Shown in pieces: positions 1 through 11,544 of a stretch of 64,000 nt of DNA. Numbering within the stretch: the stretch's first letter is position 1; every line of letters begins with the position of its first letter. The translations under genes were made by a program, and so were the position numbers. This DNA comes from Cladopsammia gracilis (taxonomy: Eukaryota; Cnidaria; Anthozoa; Scleractinia; Dendrophylliidae). The stretch lies in the NCBI GenBank assembly GCA_022457155.1, contig JAJGOT010000465.1:250001-314000 (forward strand). Reading direction: 5' to 3'. The notes below the pieces were generated by a model. That model searched no databases and was not told where the DNA came from. It worked only from the letters and a program-made list of their open reading frames with translations.

Positions 1-140
1 TAAATTAAGAGACCTGATGTAACCTATGACGTACGACTCTCCAGTGGTATTACCGTGTCGTGAAATGTATCCTTTCATCAAGGAGTCAAGTTCCTCGTCA
101 GAAAGATCTGAAAATCACCCAACATCCTGAAGGTCGTACT

Positions 141-523
141 CTCTCGCCCCCCCCCCGGGGGGGGGGGTACTCCCTTATATACGCTATATAGGTATGTGCC
201 GCCCGACGGATAGGGTAGGGTTTTTGAGGTGCTCAGTCCTCAAATAGGGTATCCTTTTTGGTATTTTTGGTATTGTGATCCTTAGATATTCCTTAGATAG
301 GGCCACTAAATTGCAGTATCCACCCCAACGCGCAAACGAAAAAGATATGGTCTGTTAAAACTGTACTACACGCCTGAATTGGGCCTGAAATAGGGTATCA
401 AATCTCGATTTTATACCCTTAAATAAGGTCAGGGTTTGAGAACCTTGGCGGCACACACCTATCCTAAGGTCTCCTAAATTGTCGGGAGTAACCCCCCCCC
501 CCCCCCCGCCCGGGCTCTCGCCC
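141..523. mobile_element. Poly-G/poly-C-bounded inverted-repeat transposon, copy 1, with 9-bp target duplication
   Basis: The element runs from about 150 to 514. It begins with a C-run and G-run followed by TACTCCC and ends with GGGAGTAA followed by a C-run, so its ends are inverted. The inner arms also pair imperfectly (TAGGTATGTGCCGCC near 190-204 against GGCGGCACACACCTA near 450-464, and GAGGTGCTC/CTCAAATAGGGTAT against their complements around 410-445), so most of it could fold back. The 9-mer CTCTCGCCC occurs directly on both sides (141-149 and 515-523), which is a target-site duplication. Nine bases is usual for Mutator-type transposases; no transposase is encoded. A shorter copy lies at 34888-35135. 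Confidence 0.7.
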
Positions 524-1160
524 TCCTGTAAATTGTCCATCGCGACACGTGAAGCATTCGAGCAATCTCTGTCCAGCTATAAAAACCACTTGCGTGCAAG
601 TTTTCTATAACTGCTGGCGGCAATATGAATGAAGGGCGTCCTGGGCCAGTCCAGTAAGATTTCTTTCCCGTCCTCCGAAATCTGGTAAACTTACGGTATT
701 GCGACACATCCCAATAACTTTGTGGTTCCAAAAAATATGAATTTGGTTGAACATGTCACATTACATAGTTCCCGCAAGATTGACAAACAGAGGTGTATCC
801 AAGAATTTCTGAAGGGGGGGGGGGGGGGGGGCTTTTTTAGGGGGGGGCGGGGGTGTCCGGGTGCATGTCTCCCGGAAAATGTTTCCGATTTTACCCTCTA
901 AAACGCCATTTCCGGCATTCCTGAGAGTCGAAAAGACAAAACCTTGTCTTTTCTAAAACATTAACAGCAGTCTCCAATCTATTCAACAGAAGAGCCGCCT
1001 CATGGTATACCAAATCTTGATCACTTAACTGAATTTCGAGTTGCGATAAAAGGGATTCCATAGTCACTGTGATAAGAACCACCGCCAAGTGCCGCCATGT
1101 TGGTTAATACCACGTGGTTAAACAAGCGTAAAAAACTCCGCTGACTGCATTGGACCGCAG
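508..1160. other. No gene seen; contains a G-run
   Basis: No convincing coding region. A G-run lies near 813-850. Open frames here are short and show no recognisable domain. Confidence 0.5.
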
Positions 1161-1162
1161 AA

Positions 1163-1495
1163 ATTATTGAATATAAATTTGATTTATTGAATACAAATTG
1201 GTTTTATTGAATATAAATTTGGTTTATTGAATATAAATTTGGTTTTATTGAGTATAAATTTGGTTTATTGAATATAAATTTGGTTTATTGAATATAAAAT
1301 TAGTTTATTGAATATAAAATTGGTTTATTGAATATAAAATTAGTTTATTGAATATAAAATTGTTTATTGAATATAAAATTGGTTTATTGAATATAAAATT
1401 AGTTTATTGAATATAAATTTGGTTTTATTGAATATAAAATTGGTTTATTGAATATAAAATTGGTTTATTGAATATAAAATTGGTTGTACTGAATA
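1163..1495. repeat. AT-rich minisatellite, about 20-bp unit
   Basis: About sixteen head-to-tail copies of a 20-bp unit close to TTTATTGAATATAAAATTGG. Units alternate between ATTTGG, ATTGG and ATTAG endings, and a few are 19 or 21 bp long. The array is bounded by unrelated sequence on both sides. Confidence 0.9.
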
Positions 1496-1599
1496 TTGCA
1501 ACAAAACGGCAACCATAGTCCTCGATGCGATCCTGTTATCCTGCGATCCTGCTATTTATCGACAAAGCGGGACATCTCGAAGCGCGAAGCGGTAGACTT

Positions 1600-1870
1600 T
1601 ACTAAGAATTTTCAAGCATTCCTGGAAAACTACGGTAAAGAAAATTACATTTTTGAATGTCCATTTACTTTGTAAGAAACATTTCATAGACTGTTTGTTC
1701 TTCGACGACATGTGCTAAAATTTGCTTGCGTTGCTGACACGGCTTCCTCGATGCGATAATTTAACGCATTTTGCTCTTGAGACTAAACTAATAGATATTT
1801 AAAATAAAAACGTTCAACTGGGAGAATTCGTTGTCCTTTTTCCTGTGTAAGGGCAAATTGCAATTAAACT
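1600..1870 (+). repeat. Diverged copy of dispersed repeat family R1 (see 19180 and 41893)
   Basis: The stretch around 1735-1860 keeps the landmarks of the copies at 19180-19803 and 41893-42560 in the same order: GACACGGCT, CCTCGATGCG, ATAATTTAA, CGC.TTTTGCT, AAACTAAT and a following GTTGTCC. The segment just upstream (TTTTCAAGC ... TTACATTTTT near 1608-1650) also matches sequence upstream of the 41893 copy. Identity is clearly lower than between the other two copies. Confidence 0.5.
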
Positions 1871-2647
1871 TGTTCGAATGTTTTCTTCGTGAAGCCAATA
1901 ATTACGCTTTCTAAAATAAAGTTTGCTTTCAAGATTTTTTGATTCGCGAAAACATTATGTGAATCATCTTTACGGATAAGAATGGCATTCTATATACACA
2001 GGAAAAGTCGAAAATTTTAGAAAACACTAGATATAATAAAGCAGGTTGCTGAATTTAAATATTATTTTGTGATGTTTATAATATAATTCACAGACCCTAA
2101 CGCTCTGCGCTGCAATTAGGATAAATAAATCGCCAAGCCTTCCGGAAGCAGAAAATCACTGAATTCTGATAAGCGTTCAACTCTTTTATTTAAGGGAAAG
2201 ACGTTTTCATTCAAGGAAAGTATGAGTTTCATTAAAACGTTTTGACCTTTAGAACAAATATTTTGGATAGCGCGCGAACGAATTACATTTTACACGAAGT
2301 TTGCACATATGCAATCAAACGGGCGGGGGGGGGGGGGGTATGATGCGTCACGCAATATTTATTTTTATTAACATTTTCATAGTTTTGACATTATAAAAGC
2401 AGAATCTCTTGAATCCGATTACATGTTTTTTTTCATTACCTCAGATAAACGTAGGGCTTCGAAAAATTAATTGGAAATCCGGGAAGGAGGAGGGGTCCCT
2501 GGGGCTTGGAAATACAGGCGGGGAGGGGGCGGGGTTGTCTAGCGGGCCAGGAAATCTGGGCGGAGGGGGAGGGGTCAAACAATCTTGCCATCCGTCGGTT
2601 GGGGGGGGGGGAGGTGGATTCTTTCTGGAATAACCCAATGTAATAGA
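1871..2647. other. No gene seen; G-rich runs
   Basis: Non-coding. G-runs lie at about 2322-2338 and 2500-2612; open frames across them are low-complexity glycine/proline translations and not genes. Confidence 0.5.
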
Positions 2648-3412
2648 AACAAGAGGCTAGCTGGTAGCCTGTACTCATGCGCTTGCATAAGAACGTTTTA
2701 TGGTTTATTTTAACTGGGTCACGCACCCCTTCCCTCTCAACGAATTTTGCGTGACATGTAAGTCTTGTTTTGTTTACATATTATAAGATATCATTTATTA
2801 CGACTGAATTTAAAACTGAACTTAAACACGTTTTATAAGCATTTCTCTAAAATTAGCGACAACAGAAAGAAAAATTCAATCACAAGTTTATATCAACATA
2901 AATTCCCATCGAAAAATGTAATTTCTTTTCCAGTGAAGTCCAAATATAAATGCCAGTGGCTTGACTCGGCTATTTGAAAACAAGAACGTGATTACGGGCA
3001 CGCCGAAAATCACGAGGTCGCATGTCAACCAATCAGACCAGGAACGTCCTCCCGCGGGATACGGGAAACTTTAAAAAAACAAGGCAATTTGTGACTACAA
3101 AAAGCGGGACGAAAGCTAAAAATAGAAACAAGGACCTTACCGAAACCTTGACTCATGCCGCTATGCGCATGAGTAATAATTCACGGTTTGGGGAGTATTA
3201 GACTAGTGTGGGTTTGATCAGGAATCAATAAATTAAATATTCAAAGCGAGTACAAAAAAATTGGTAGCTTCAATCATCATGTCTTGTGTGATGGTGCAAT
3301 ATGTGTCATGCAAAATTCGTTGACGGGGGAGGGGTGCTTGACCCGTTTAAAATAAACCATAAAACTTTCTTACGCAAGCGAATGAGTATAGGCTACCCGG
3401 TAGCCTCTTGTT
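2648..3412. mobile_element. 765-bp element with inverted repeats of about 110 bp
   Basis: The left arm (2648-2757) begins AACAAGAGGCTA; the right arm (3300-3412) ends TAGCCTCTTGTT. The arms pair over about 110 bases with scattered mismatches, including a shared TTTTATGGTTTATTTTAA core and CAACGAATTTTGC. TAGA directly precedes the left end (2644-2647) and overlaps the right end (3412-3415), a possible short target duplication. The 540-bp interior has no recognisable transposase, so this is a non-autonomous DNA element. Confidence 0.65.
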
Positions 3413-4261
3413 AGATTTGAAGCCCCAAAGACGTTCAAATCACGTTTACCGCTAATTTTACCGATTTTTCGTATCCAAAACACATCCCGCTCATACAAAG
3501 CCTTTGAGCTGACAGCAAACTTTGTCTGAGTCACGTAGGGGGTCTATCTATTTTTAGTATTTGTGCGCAGCGCTATTCCGGCTTAGCTCCCGAGGCACGA
3601 CAAATTATTAACCTCGCTTCGCGAGGAACAAATCGCCCAATCATGAAACAACCAATGTGATAAATAGAAGCGGTGGAAATGCCACAATCCACATTTAATG
3701 TGACCATGTTATAAGACAAACGATAAAGAAAGCTATTATTTTGAATCCATGATGAATAACGATATTTTTCAGAACAGAATTATAATATTGGAAACTTTAA
3801 TCAGCAGTCAAAACTACGTTAAATTTCGTGGTTTTAAACTTTCTTTCTCGATCTTCTATCGCGCTAATTAACATAAACATTTTCAAATGGATTTAATGGC
3901 CAATTAGTTTCTACTAGAAGTGGCCAGGGACAGAGTAGAAGTACTCTTCCATTTTGAGTTATTTGTTCTACAAAAATATAATATTTGAGTGGCGGGGACT
4001 AATCTTTTCGAAGGATTAAAGCCTGTGTTTGACTGATTATGTATTTTATATTTCTGTACTGATTATCAAAGGGAGCAATGGACCGTCACCTACCCCGAGT
4101 GTGAGTAATTTGAGTCTTTGGCCGGGTCGCTAAGCTATCTTCCAACGATTTGGTGAAGTCTCAATAAAGCCGTTTCCGATGGCTCAAAACGGGAAAGTTT
4201 GCAGAGGTTAGCGACCTTTAATTCTCTCTCAGTGTATATGCGACTCTGATGAAGATCACGA
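3413..4261. other. Intergenic; holds one copy of a local duplicate
   Basis: The segment 3640-3840 resembles 9050-9260 (shared TAGAAGCGGTGGAAA, ATCCACATTTAA, AAACGATAAAGAAAGCT and AAATTTCGTGG in the same order). A short block at 3583-3636 (GACAAAT.ATTAACCTCGCTTCGCGAGGAACAAAT) recurs at 49302-49344. No gene is supported. Confidence 0.5.
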
Positions 4262-4502
4262 ATGGAAAGCAGAACTATCGACTATGGTCTACATGGAATT
4301 TCGAGGCGACTGGAGGCGATGGAACGAATTTACGGCCGATTTCCTTCGGTGGATCCGATCGGCTCGTTGAGCGGAGTGCCCTACCTTGTCTCTCTTTTTA
4401 ATAGGGAGGAAGAGACAGTTGAACTAAAACTCGCTGTCCAGAATCGCTTCGAATCGACCCCAAAACCACTCAAGACACAAGTAAACACACAAATAAGTTC
4501 AG
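4262..4502 (+). CDS. Possible 5' coding exon of an unrecognised gene
   Basis: An ATG at 4262 follows an in-frame stop (TGA, 4250-4252) and opens 80 codons that end at a good splice donor (CAG|GTGAGC, exon end 4502). The peptide starts MESRTIDYGLHGISRRLE and is charged and soluble-looking, with no signal peptide or membrane segment. I do not recognise a domain. The next exon could not be located, so this is either the first coding exon of a gene with distant exons or a chance open frame; the matching donor is the only extra support. Confidence 0.3.
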
Positions 4503-4539
4503 GTGAGCCAGTTTTATTCAAATATCGTTCCTAATTTTA

Positions 4540-5363
4540 CGCTCAAATTCGAATTGAATTTTCCCCATACAAATCCTTATAAATTCGCTATTACGCAACA
4601 GTATCCTGTAAACATCACTTGAGCTTGGGCTACCTGTGGTTCTCGGGAGCTAAAAACAATTGAAATAATTGACAGTCTCAAAAAGACTTGAATCCGTATC
4701 CCTGACTAATAAAGACTATATATCTCACATATCTAAACCAGGCTAAATTATTTTTTTTTAATAGCAATCCCCCATCTTTTGCAGTTATATTTCATTTTAT
4801 ACCATATTTCAAATGATTAAACGTTTGGATGTGGTATATTTTTTACCATCAACCATTTCTAAAATTTTGGAGAAACGAGTTCAAAATCCACTCTGGCGAG
4901 AAATGGTTGATTTTATAAAGATTAACTCTTTTCCTACCCACAGTCCAGCTCAGGGCCTGAAATATTCAGGGATTTGATTAAGGAGGCTCGCAGCATTTCT
5001 TAAATTTTTGCCGTGGGATGTATGTTTTGAAATCGCAGGGAAGACATGCTTTAATTGCTTTAATACTTCACCAAATTAATTAATGAAATGTTTCACTAGT
5101 TTTCAAGCGACGGCGGTTACCATAGCAACACCAGCTTATTACCTTTTGTTTTAAACAATGTCGTTTTTCTCAAAATCTAGTCAGACTCTTTATAACGAAA
5201 CTTTCACATTTTGGTAGTGCTCACGTATCACTGGCTGCAGACGAAGTTTGAAGAAAAATGATAAGAAGGTTTTCGAATAAATCAAAAATCATTTTTTTTA
5301 TGGATGATATTGAGGTAAATAGATTAACTAAAATCAAGCAATGAATAACTGTTTAAAAAAGAC
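4540..5363. other. Intergenic, nothing recognised
   Basis: AT-rich sequence with no supported gene or clear repeat between the possible exon at 4.26 kb and the 3' end of the Ly6-type gene. Confidence 0.4.
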
Positions 5364-5511
5364 TTTAATGAAGCTAATTCAGCACAAAAGTACTACTCGA
5401 TCTTATAGTTCCATTGTTTTACTAACTGAATGTTGGCACTTGTTACACTTCTAATATGCAGCTTTAACACGACTATACTTTCATTGAACTACAAATTTTA
5501 CAGTTTTGAAC

Positions 5512-7991
5512 TTAACGGAAAAATGCTACAAGAGCGCATGCCAACAGCATGATAGCGCTGACCATTGGGACTTTGGCTCCATTGCACAGGTCATCACTGC
5601 AGCAGCTGAGCTCGCACTTGGAGATCGTTGAATGATCAAAAGGGACGAAAGGTTTGCAGCTGTTCTCGTCACAAATACTTGAAGTGGCACAACCTTTGTT
5701 GTACACTGAGCCTGATACGTCCTCCACTTTACCTACTGCATGAGCTTTGGCACAGCGGTCTGAACCGGAGGGACAAGTCATCTCTTTAGCATTACAGTCA
5801 TCCCAACTATTAGTACTGAAACACGCGTAGCACTTCAGTCCATATCCTGCAATGCGAAACAACAACATTGTTAAAATCCTTTAGTCTTACTTGCTAACAG
5901 AGCACTCTCATTTCTCAGTTGTATGCAGTGAAACAAGCCAATGCAAGTGTCCTGGGTGTAGAATTCAAAACTCAATGACAAGAGAACTAGCAACAAAAAT
6001 AAAATTCTTTGCCTTTCATGTGAATGGACAATCGTAAGGTTTTCGATCCACAGAATCAAAAGTCACTTCCTAACCCGAGCCTTGATTTTATGAAAGAGTT
6101 GTTATTGCATTACACTCCAAAAGCATTACAATTCATCTTTGAATGCTTCTGGGAATCCTGAGATTACTGAAATGTTGAGCCACAAGTTACTGTTTCAGTC
6201 AGAATGCCGTTGTACTTTAGTGCCTTTAAAGGAAAGCTAATAATACAGTTTGAGGTTTTTGGTTCTTTTACTGAGCTGAATCCCTTGAACTTTCGATAGA
6301 TAATATCCCTATAAAGCAAGTTTCAACTACTAAATCACTTGGGATTCTCATTGATAATAACATGGCATGGCATAGTCATATCGGCAAACTATCCAAAAAG
6401 ATTGACTCCGGCATTGGCGCCATAAAGCGAATTAGACCTTTTCTTCGCCAGAAATACTACATTACATCTACAATGCCCTGGTACAACCCCATTTCGATTA
6501 CTGTAGTATTGTCTGGGGTAATTGCGGCAAAACGCTGTCTGAAAGATTACAAAAACTGCAGAATCGTGCTGCTCGCATTTTGACTTTCTCCTCCTATGAT
6601 GCTGACGCTCGCTACTTGCTACAACAACTTGGTTGGAAAGACCTGATCACCCAGCGTCAAATTCAAGTAGCTTTAATGGTGTTCAAGGCTCTTAATGATT
6701 TGGCTCCTGACTATTTATCCTCTATGTTTACTGAGCGCAGTACGTCAGGCTAGTCTTAAGGGACTCTACGAACAAATTAAATATCCCTCTACCAAGAACC
6801 AACTACCTAAAAAGGAGCTCTAGCTGTAGAGGTGCAACTCTCTGGAACAGTCTGCCCTGCAATCTTAGGCAAGTGAAATCCCTAAATCGTTTTAAGCAAT
6901 TGTTAAACTTTCATTTTAGTTAATTAAGTTAGCTACACGGCATTCATGGAAGAAACAGGTATAGTTTAGTGTAATTTTGAGTAGTATTTTTAAGAGACTC
7001 TTAGATATGTATTTTTATTATTAAATATTGTTATGTAGTTATACTTTATATGTAACAAAAAACCTGATGAATTTTTTACCGTGTTAAAATAAAGATTTGC
7101 TTTGATTTGATTTGATTTGAATATTTCAGCAGCAGAACATTTTAGGGAAAGGAATCTTATCGCCCGAATTTACCAGCTCCTTTCTGCTTTCCGAAAATCG
7201 TAGCTGACCTTATTTCGTACCAAAAACGACATATTTTGTCCCTCTGGAAAGACAAAGGCGTTAAATTCTCCAATGTTAAGTTAGGAAAGTTTAGTTGTTA
7301 ATCTAATTTATTCCGAATTTTTAAAATGACTAAGGCCATCCAAACAGCTTTCCATCGATTGTTTTTGATTTAACGTACCAGATATTTACAAATTTCAGTT
7401 ACGTGGAGGTCTTATCGTCCGGGAATCAAAATATAAGCTTGAGCAACCAGGAAAATTGGAGATGAGAGATTCTAATGCCACGTCACGAGCAATAGCTTGC
7501 AATGATTCCACGCAAAAAGCATGTGCGGTTACAAATGTGTCAGTTCGTCTACGGTAGGACTTAGAAATTGCTCAGCAGATACCATAATACAGGCTCTTCT
7601 GAGTTGCTGGTTTGTTGTAAACAAATCAATATAGTTATAAATGGGCGCTGGCTTGTTCCCATGAAAGCGGAAGTTCGTCGTTAATTTACAAGTTATCTGT
7701 TTTCTGTGCATTCACTGCATCGTCCAAACCGCTTTTAACGAGCCTGGCTGAATCCAGGCAACCAATTAATATTTGTCCTTAGTTATATCACAACCCAGAA
7801 ATGGGCGTTCTGAAATGCGTCACTTCGCTTTATATACGTCGTATATTCGTAGTCTAATACATAACAGTAGAAGATAACGCACTTTTAAGTGCGATATTAA
7901 AATATCTCATGAAGCGAATCATACAAGAAGGGTAAAACCTACCGAAGGAGATGCAAAGAAGAAAAGCAAGAACAGAAAGAGCCTGTTTCAT
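5512..7991 (-). CDS. Ly6/uPAR-domain protein, secreted and probably GPI-anchored (two coding exons)
   Basis: Join of exon 1 (7991-7943) and exon 2 (5846-5512), 127 residues. Exon 1 carries the only in-frame ATG and encodes a signal peptide (MKQALSVLAFLLCISF); its donor is TTCG|GTAGGT. Exon 2 follows the acceptor TTGCAG|GATATGG, and the phases join to read FGYGLKCYACF. The mature part has twelve cysteines in the LU (three-finger) pattern: CxxC at the start, KGC in the middle and SCCSDDLCNG at the end. The tail after that motif is hydrophobic (MVSAIMLLACALVAFF), as expected for GPI attachment at the N/G/A residues. Family members are extracellular binding or regulatory proteins; the ligand is unknown. 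A variant polyadenylation signal (ATTAAA on the minus strand) lies at 5364-5369. The gene looks intact. Confidence 0.85.
6235..7125 (+). mobile_element. LINE (CR1/L2-like) 3' fragment inside the Ly6 intron, antisense to the gene
   Basis: Broken reverse-transcriptase C-terminal coding, readable in several frames: TTKSLGILIDNN, KKIDSGIGAIKRIRPF, then after shifts YDADARYLLQQLGWKDLI and FKALNDLAPDYLSSMF. These are typical of the thumb and following region of animal non-LTR reverse transcriptases. Stops and frameshifts show it is dead. The 3' end has an AATAAA (near 7088) followed by a short TTTGA tandem tail (7101-7121), the usual end of CR1/L2-type elements. It is 5'-truncated and lies within the 2.1-kb intron of the Ly6-type gene. 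Confidence 0.75.
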
Positions 7992-8042
7992 TTTGACCAA
8001 CTGCTTCAAAGGCGCAATGTCACTCTTCCTTTCTCTTTCCAA

Positions 8043-10270
8043 ACACTACAAAGCGTAGTTTCACGAAGCAATGCCATTTGTTTTATTCTTAATTGACATT
8101 AAACCAATGGAAACGGCGAACTTATCGGCGTCACAATGCTCCACCAATCAGGTTCTTAGGGAGGTGGCTCGTCGATATATTAAGACCAATTCTTGGAAAG
8201 AGAAAACCTTTCTTCGAATTTTACGTGTAGTCTATTTTGGAACAAATCAACAGCGGGATAAGAGGTGACTTTAATTAGCACGTAGACAGCAACATTCCAT
8301 AAATACTTAAGAAGTATAAAAGTAAAACTGATTAATTTACGTAATTTCAAGATAAGGTTCTTTACAAGCTCACTGCAAAGCTACTGTTGAAGACTTGTGG
8401 AAAATTGTACTAGAAAAGGGGTGTATAAATAAAGAAAGCTAAAAGACTTACGGAGCCAACACGCGCTCATTTAGGTGCTGTTAAGTTCCTGGAATGCTAG
8501 AAACTACGTTCGATTTTCAGCAATTTGAGTGAGTTTTGTTTTTATCCTCTGGTGCATAAAACAGCTGAAAATCGAGCTAAACTAGAAACGGAACAATAGT
8601 GAAATGTTTCTCTGACATTTTTAGTGAAAGCATGTGACTGCTTTAAGCAGCGTCTGCGAAGCGAATGACGTAAAACGGCAGACGATCAAGTTCCCGGAAA
8701 AGGTCTGAGAATGGTATTTTTCTCAGAAAACGATGTCGACGAGCTAAGGTGAGATGGGGAGGGGAGGGGAAGTGGTGTTGCAATGTAGGCGATTCAAAAC
8801 AAGTATTTATACGCCTTTTCAGAGAGGAAAAGGCACCCCTGTGAGGGTGGGGAAAGGGTACTCAGGTAGTTCCATGGGTCCTTGGTTTTAGAAATAAACA
8901 ACTTGGCTGGTTGAGGAGGAGCCCATTTGACAAACCAAACTGATTATAATGATCGTTTGCTTACGATCAAGAAACACAACAGCCGATTGGTACCATCATG
9001 GATCTCCGAGGAACAGTTTCTAATCGAAATGATGAGAGTCAATCACAAACCACCACAGTGATGCATAGAAGCGGTGGAAACGTCGTGATCCACATTTAAA
9101 GTGACCATATCGTGAGATAAACGATAAAGAAAGCTGTTATTTTAAAATCACGATGAATACGATATAACGATAACGATATTTTTCTTGACAAAATTATAAT
9201 GTTGCAAACTTAAATCACCAGTCAAAGCTACGATAAATTTCGTGGTAACTTTCTTGTAGAGATGCGTGTACTAAACGCAACTCAAAACGTAGAAGAAACA
9301 ACTCAAAATGCAAGGCCAGTACAAATGAATCAAAGAAAGGTAATAATAAGTTAAAGTTTATTGTGGAATAAACTGCTGTTAATGAACCTTGAGACAATCA
9401 GACACAGAAAGCTATACACTTGAGGCCTGTGTCATTTATTTATGTTCTGTCACACAATCCTTGCCAAATATAAGGAATATCGGTAATGTAAACAAGGTTC
9501 AGAGACCAAGAAGTATAATCCACCGTGGCTTCTTATCTACTACAACATATCATAGCCCAATGTAATTGAGAATCGCTCGTTCCCTTTTTATGTTCGGACT
9601 GGTCGGAAAATTCGTCAAACTAGTCTCAGAGATAATTTAAGCTAACGTTATCCTTCTGTGATTTGCTTGGATATGTCTTTAGACTCTTTAACATTGATTT
9701 TTCTTCGCGACGAGCAACCACGAAACAGGTTTCCTTCAAAACTTTCAGTATCTTCTCCAAAATGTCCAGTCAAAACTGACGATAAAACAAAGCAATATAG
9801 AAATTACAGTGTAGATTCTTAAGCATAAAACTCAAACAATTCCCCGAAAGATTATAACGCGAAGTACACCCACGCAGTCCAGAGAAAAGCCGTTTCAATT
9901 GAGAAATATGCCGGCGATCTCCTGCCGTCATCTGCCGGTAAACTTTGAAAAAAAGCAAAAGTAAACAGTGACGAGGCTTTTAAACAGAAACCTATCATAG
10001 AGGTCGTTCGAATTGTAATGCACGAGCTTTACGTATTCAGAAAAGCTTGCACTGGAAAAAAAATGAAAACAAAATTGAAAACGAACTCGCGTTGGAAATA
10101 CTGAGCTAATATTAACTTTTCGAAGCTGTAAAATACGTCATTTTGAAAATAGGGCAAGCTGGTCAATAAATACATTTGTTTGTATGAAACAAAAAACCGG
10201 AATCTGATGCCAAATAATTCCCGTCAAGTTTGATATCTGAAAAATTGATGAACAGTGAACTTGAGAAATA
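8043..10270. other. Non-coding region with two local duplicates
   Basis: No gene is supported. The stretch 8500-8900 resembles 10930-11300 (shared GCGAATGACGTAAAACGG, AGCTAAGGTGAG, GAGGGTGGGGAAAGGG in order), and 9050-9260 resembles 3640-3840. These are diverged duplicates of non-coding sequence in direct orientation. Confidence 0.5.
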
Positions 10271-10277
10271 TATTTTT

Positions 10278-10396
10278 TTGTAAACCTCGGCTACAAGGCG
10301 TGCAATCGCGTTTTAATTTTCTCATGGGAAATGTTTACAGACCGAAATGTTTGGAAAAATTAAAACACTTTTACACGCTTTGTAGCCCAGGTACAT
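10278..10396. mobile_element. Small hairpin element (MITE-like)
   Basis: Inverted arms of about 45 bases: CTCGGCTACAAGGCGTG near 10286-10302 pairs with the complement of CACGCTTTGTAGCCCAG near 10374-10390, extending through GTTTTAATTTT on both sides. No target duplication is evident. Confidence 0.5.
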
Positions 10397-10924
10397 TGCT
10401 CAAATTTTAACACAAAAAATGTCTTTATACCTATCGTAAGTTTACCATTCATAAATTTCACAATATATCTAATTCGATTAAAATTAGTTGACATCGAATC
10501 CCAGTTTTACTCAAACACTGTAGACCGGTTACGAAGTTTAGACGGAGTTTAACAAAATCGCAGTATAAACCAATCTGGGCAACCCTAATATTTAAACGTT
10601 ACTTATTTTAAATAGTGTGGTATATAGCACAGACTAGAAAAACATGTATCTACTAAAAATGACCCACTTATAAACAGACGTGGAGGTCAATTCTTGATCG
10701 TCTTAAACCGCGGCCTAAGTTGGGTCGTCATTTAAATAACCGGTCTTGTATTTCGTGACCAGTTGGCAAAATATCGGATTCTACTCAGAAAAGGTCTGTT
10801 GCACAGGCTACAAATGGTGAGTTTAGAAATATTTTTACTCCTGTCGTTAATCCATTCTTAACTGCCTACAGCCACAGGCCTATACATGTAGCTATGTAAT
10901 GAAAAACTTCGTAGAATCCTAAGA

Positions 10925-11300
10925 AGTAGGCTGGAACAAGGCGTAAGGATTTCATCCTCTGACACACAAAAAAAAATCAAAACGGCTGGAAATCGAACCT
11001 AACTAGAAATGGAACAATTACAAACTCTAAGTCATTCAAAGAATGCGACTGCGAGGCGAATGACGTAAAACGGAAGATATTCAATTTCCCGGTAAAAAGG
11101 CAAGAGTGGTATTTATTCTTAGAAAACTAAGCCGGCCAGCTAAGGTGAGGTGAAAGGAGCGCGGGAGGGGTGGGGGAGATATTGTAATAGGGATGAGTCA
11201 GTAAGTGGTAGCCTTGTTCACAGGAACAGAGACCCCTCAGAGGGTGGGGAAAGGGCGGTTGGGTAGTTGGTGTGACACTTTGGTTTCCTAGAATAGGACG
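10925..11300. repeat. Second copy of the 8.5-8.9 kb local duplicate
   Basis: Direct, diverged copy of 8500-8900: order preserved for the CCTCTG...AACTAGAAA.GGAACAAT block, GCGAATGACGTAAAACGG, CAGCTAAGGTGAG and AGAGGGTGGGGAAAGGG. Non-coding in both. Confidence 0.6.
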
Positions 11301-11544
11301 ATTTCCCCTTTACTAATCTATTGGTTAGTCATATTCTATAGGCTGCTCACATGATAGTTAGCGATCGTGGACAAAAACCAAATCACTGGCCGAAAACATA
11401 ACGATCATACCCGTTACCGTAAGGTCGTGTGAACAGAACGTTTTATTAGTCTAATACACTATGCAGAGTCGTCTTTTTTCGTACAATAAAAATGGTTTTC
11501 CATAAGATTGTAATAAGTTAACAATTTATTTTATATTTGGTATA

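Noticed and set aside
1163..1495. CRISPR-like regular repeats
   Set aside because: Units are contiguous without spacers; this is a minisatellite in an animal genome.
2409..2726. Overlapping open frames on both strands, glycine- or proline-rich
   Set aside because: They read through G-runs and C-runs; composition and two-strand overlap mark them as low-complexity artefacts.
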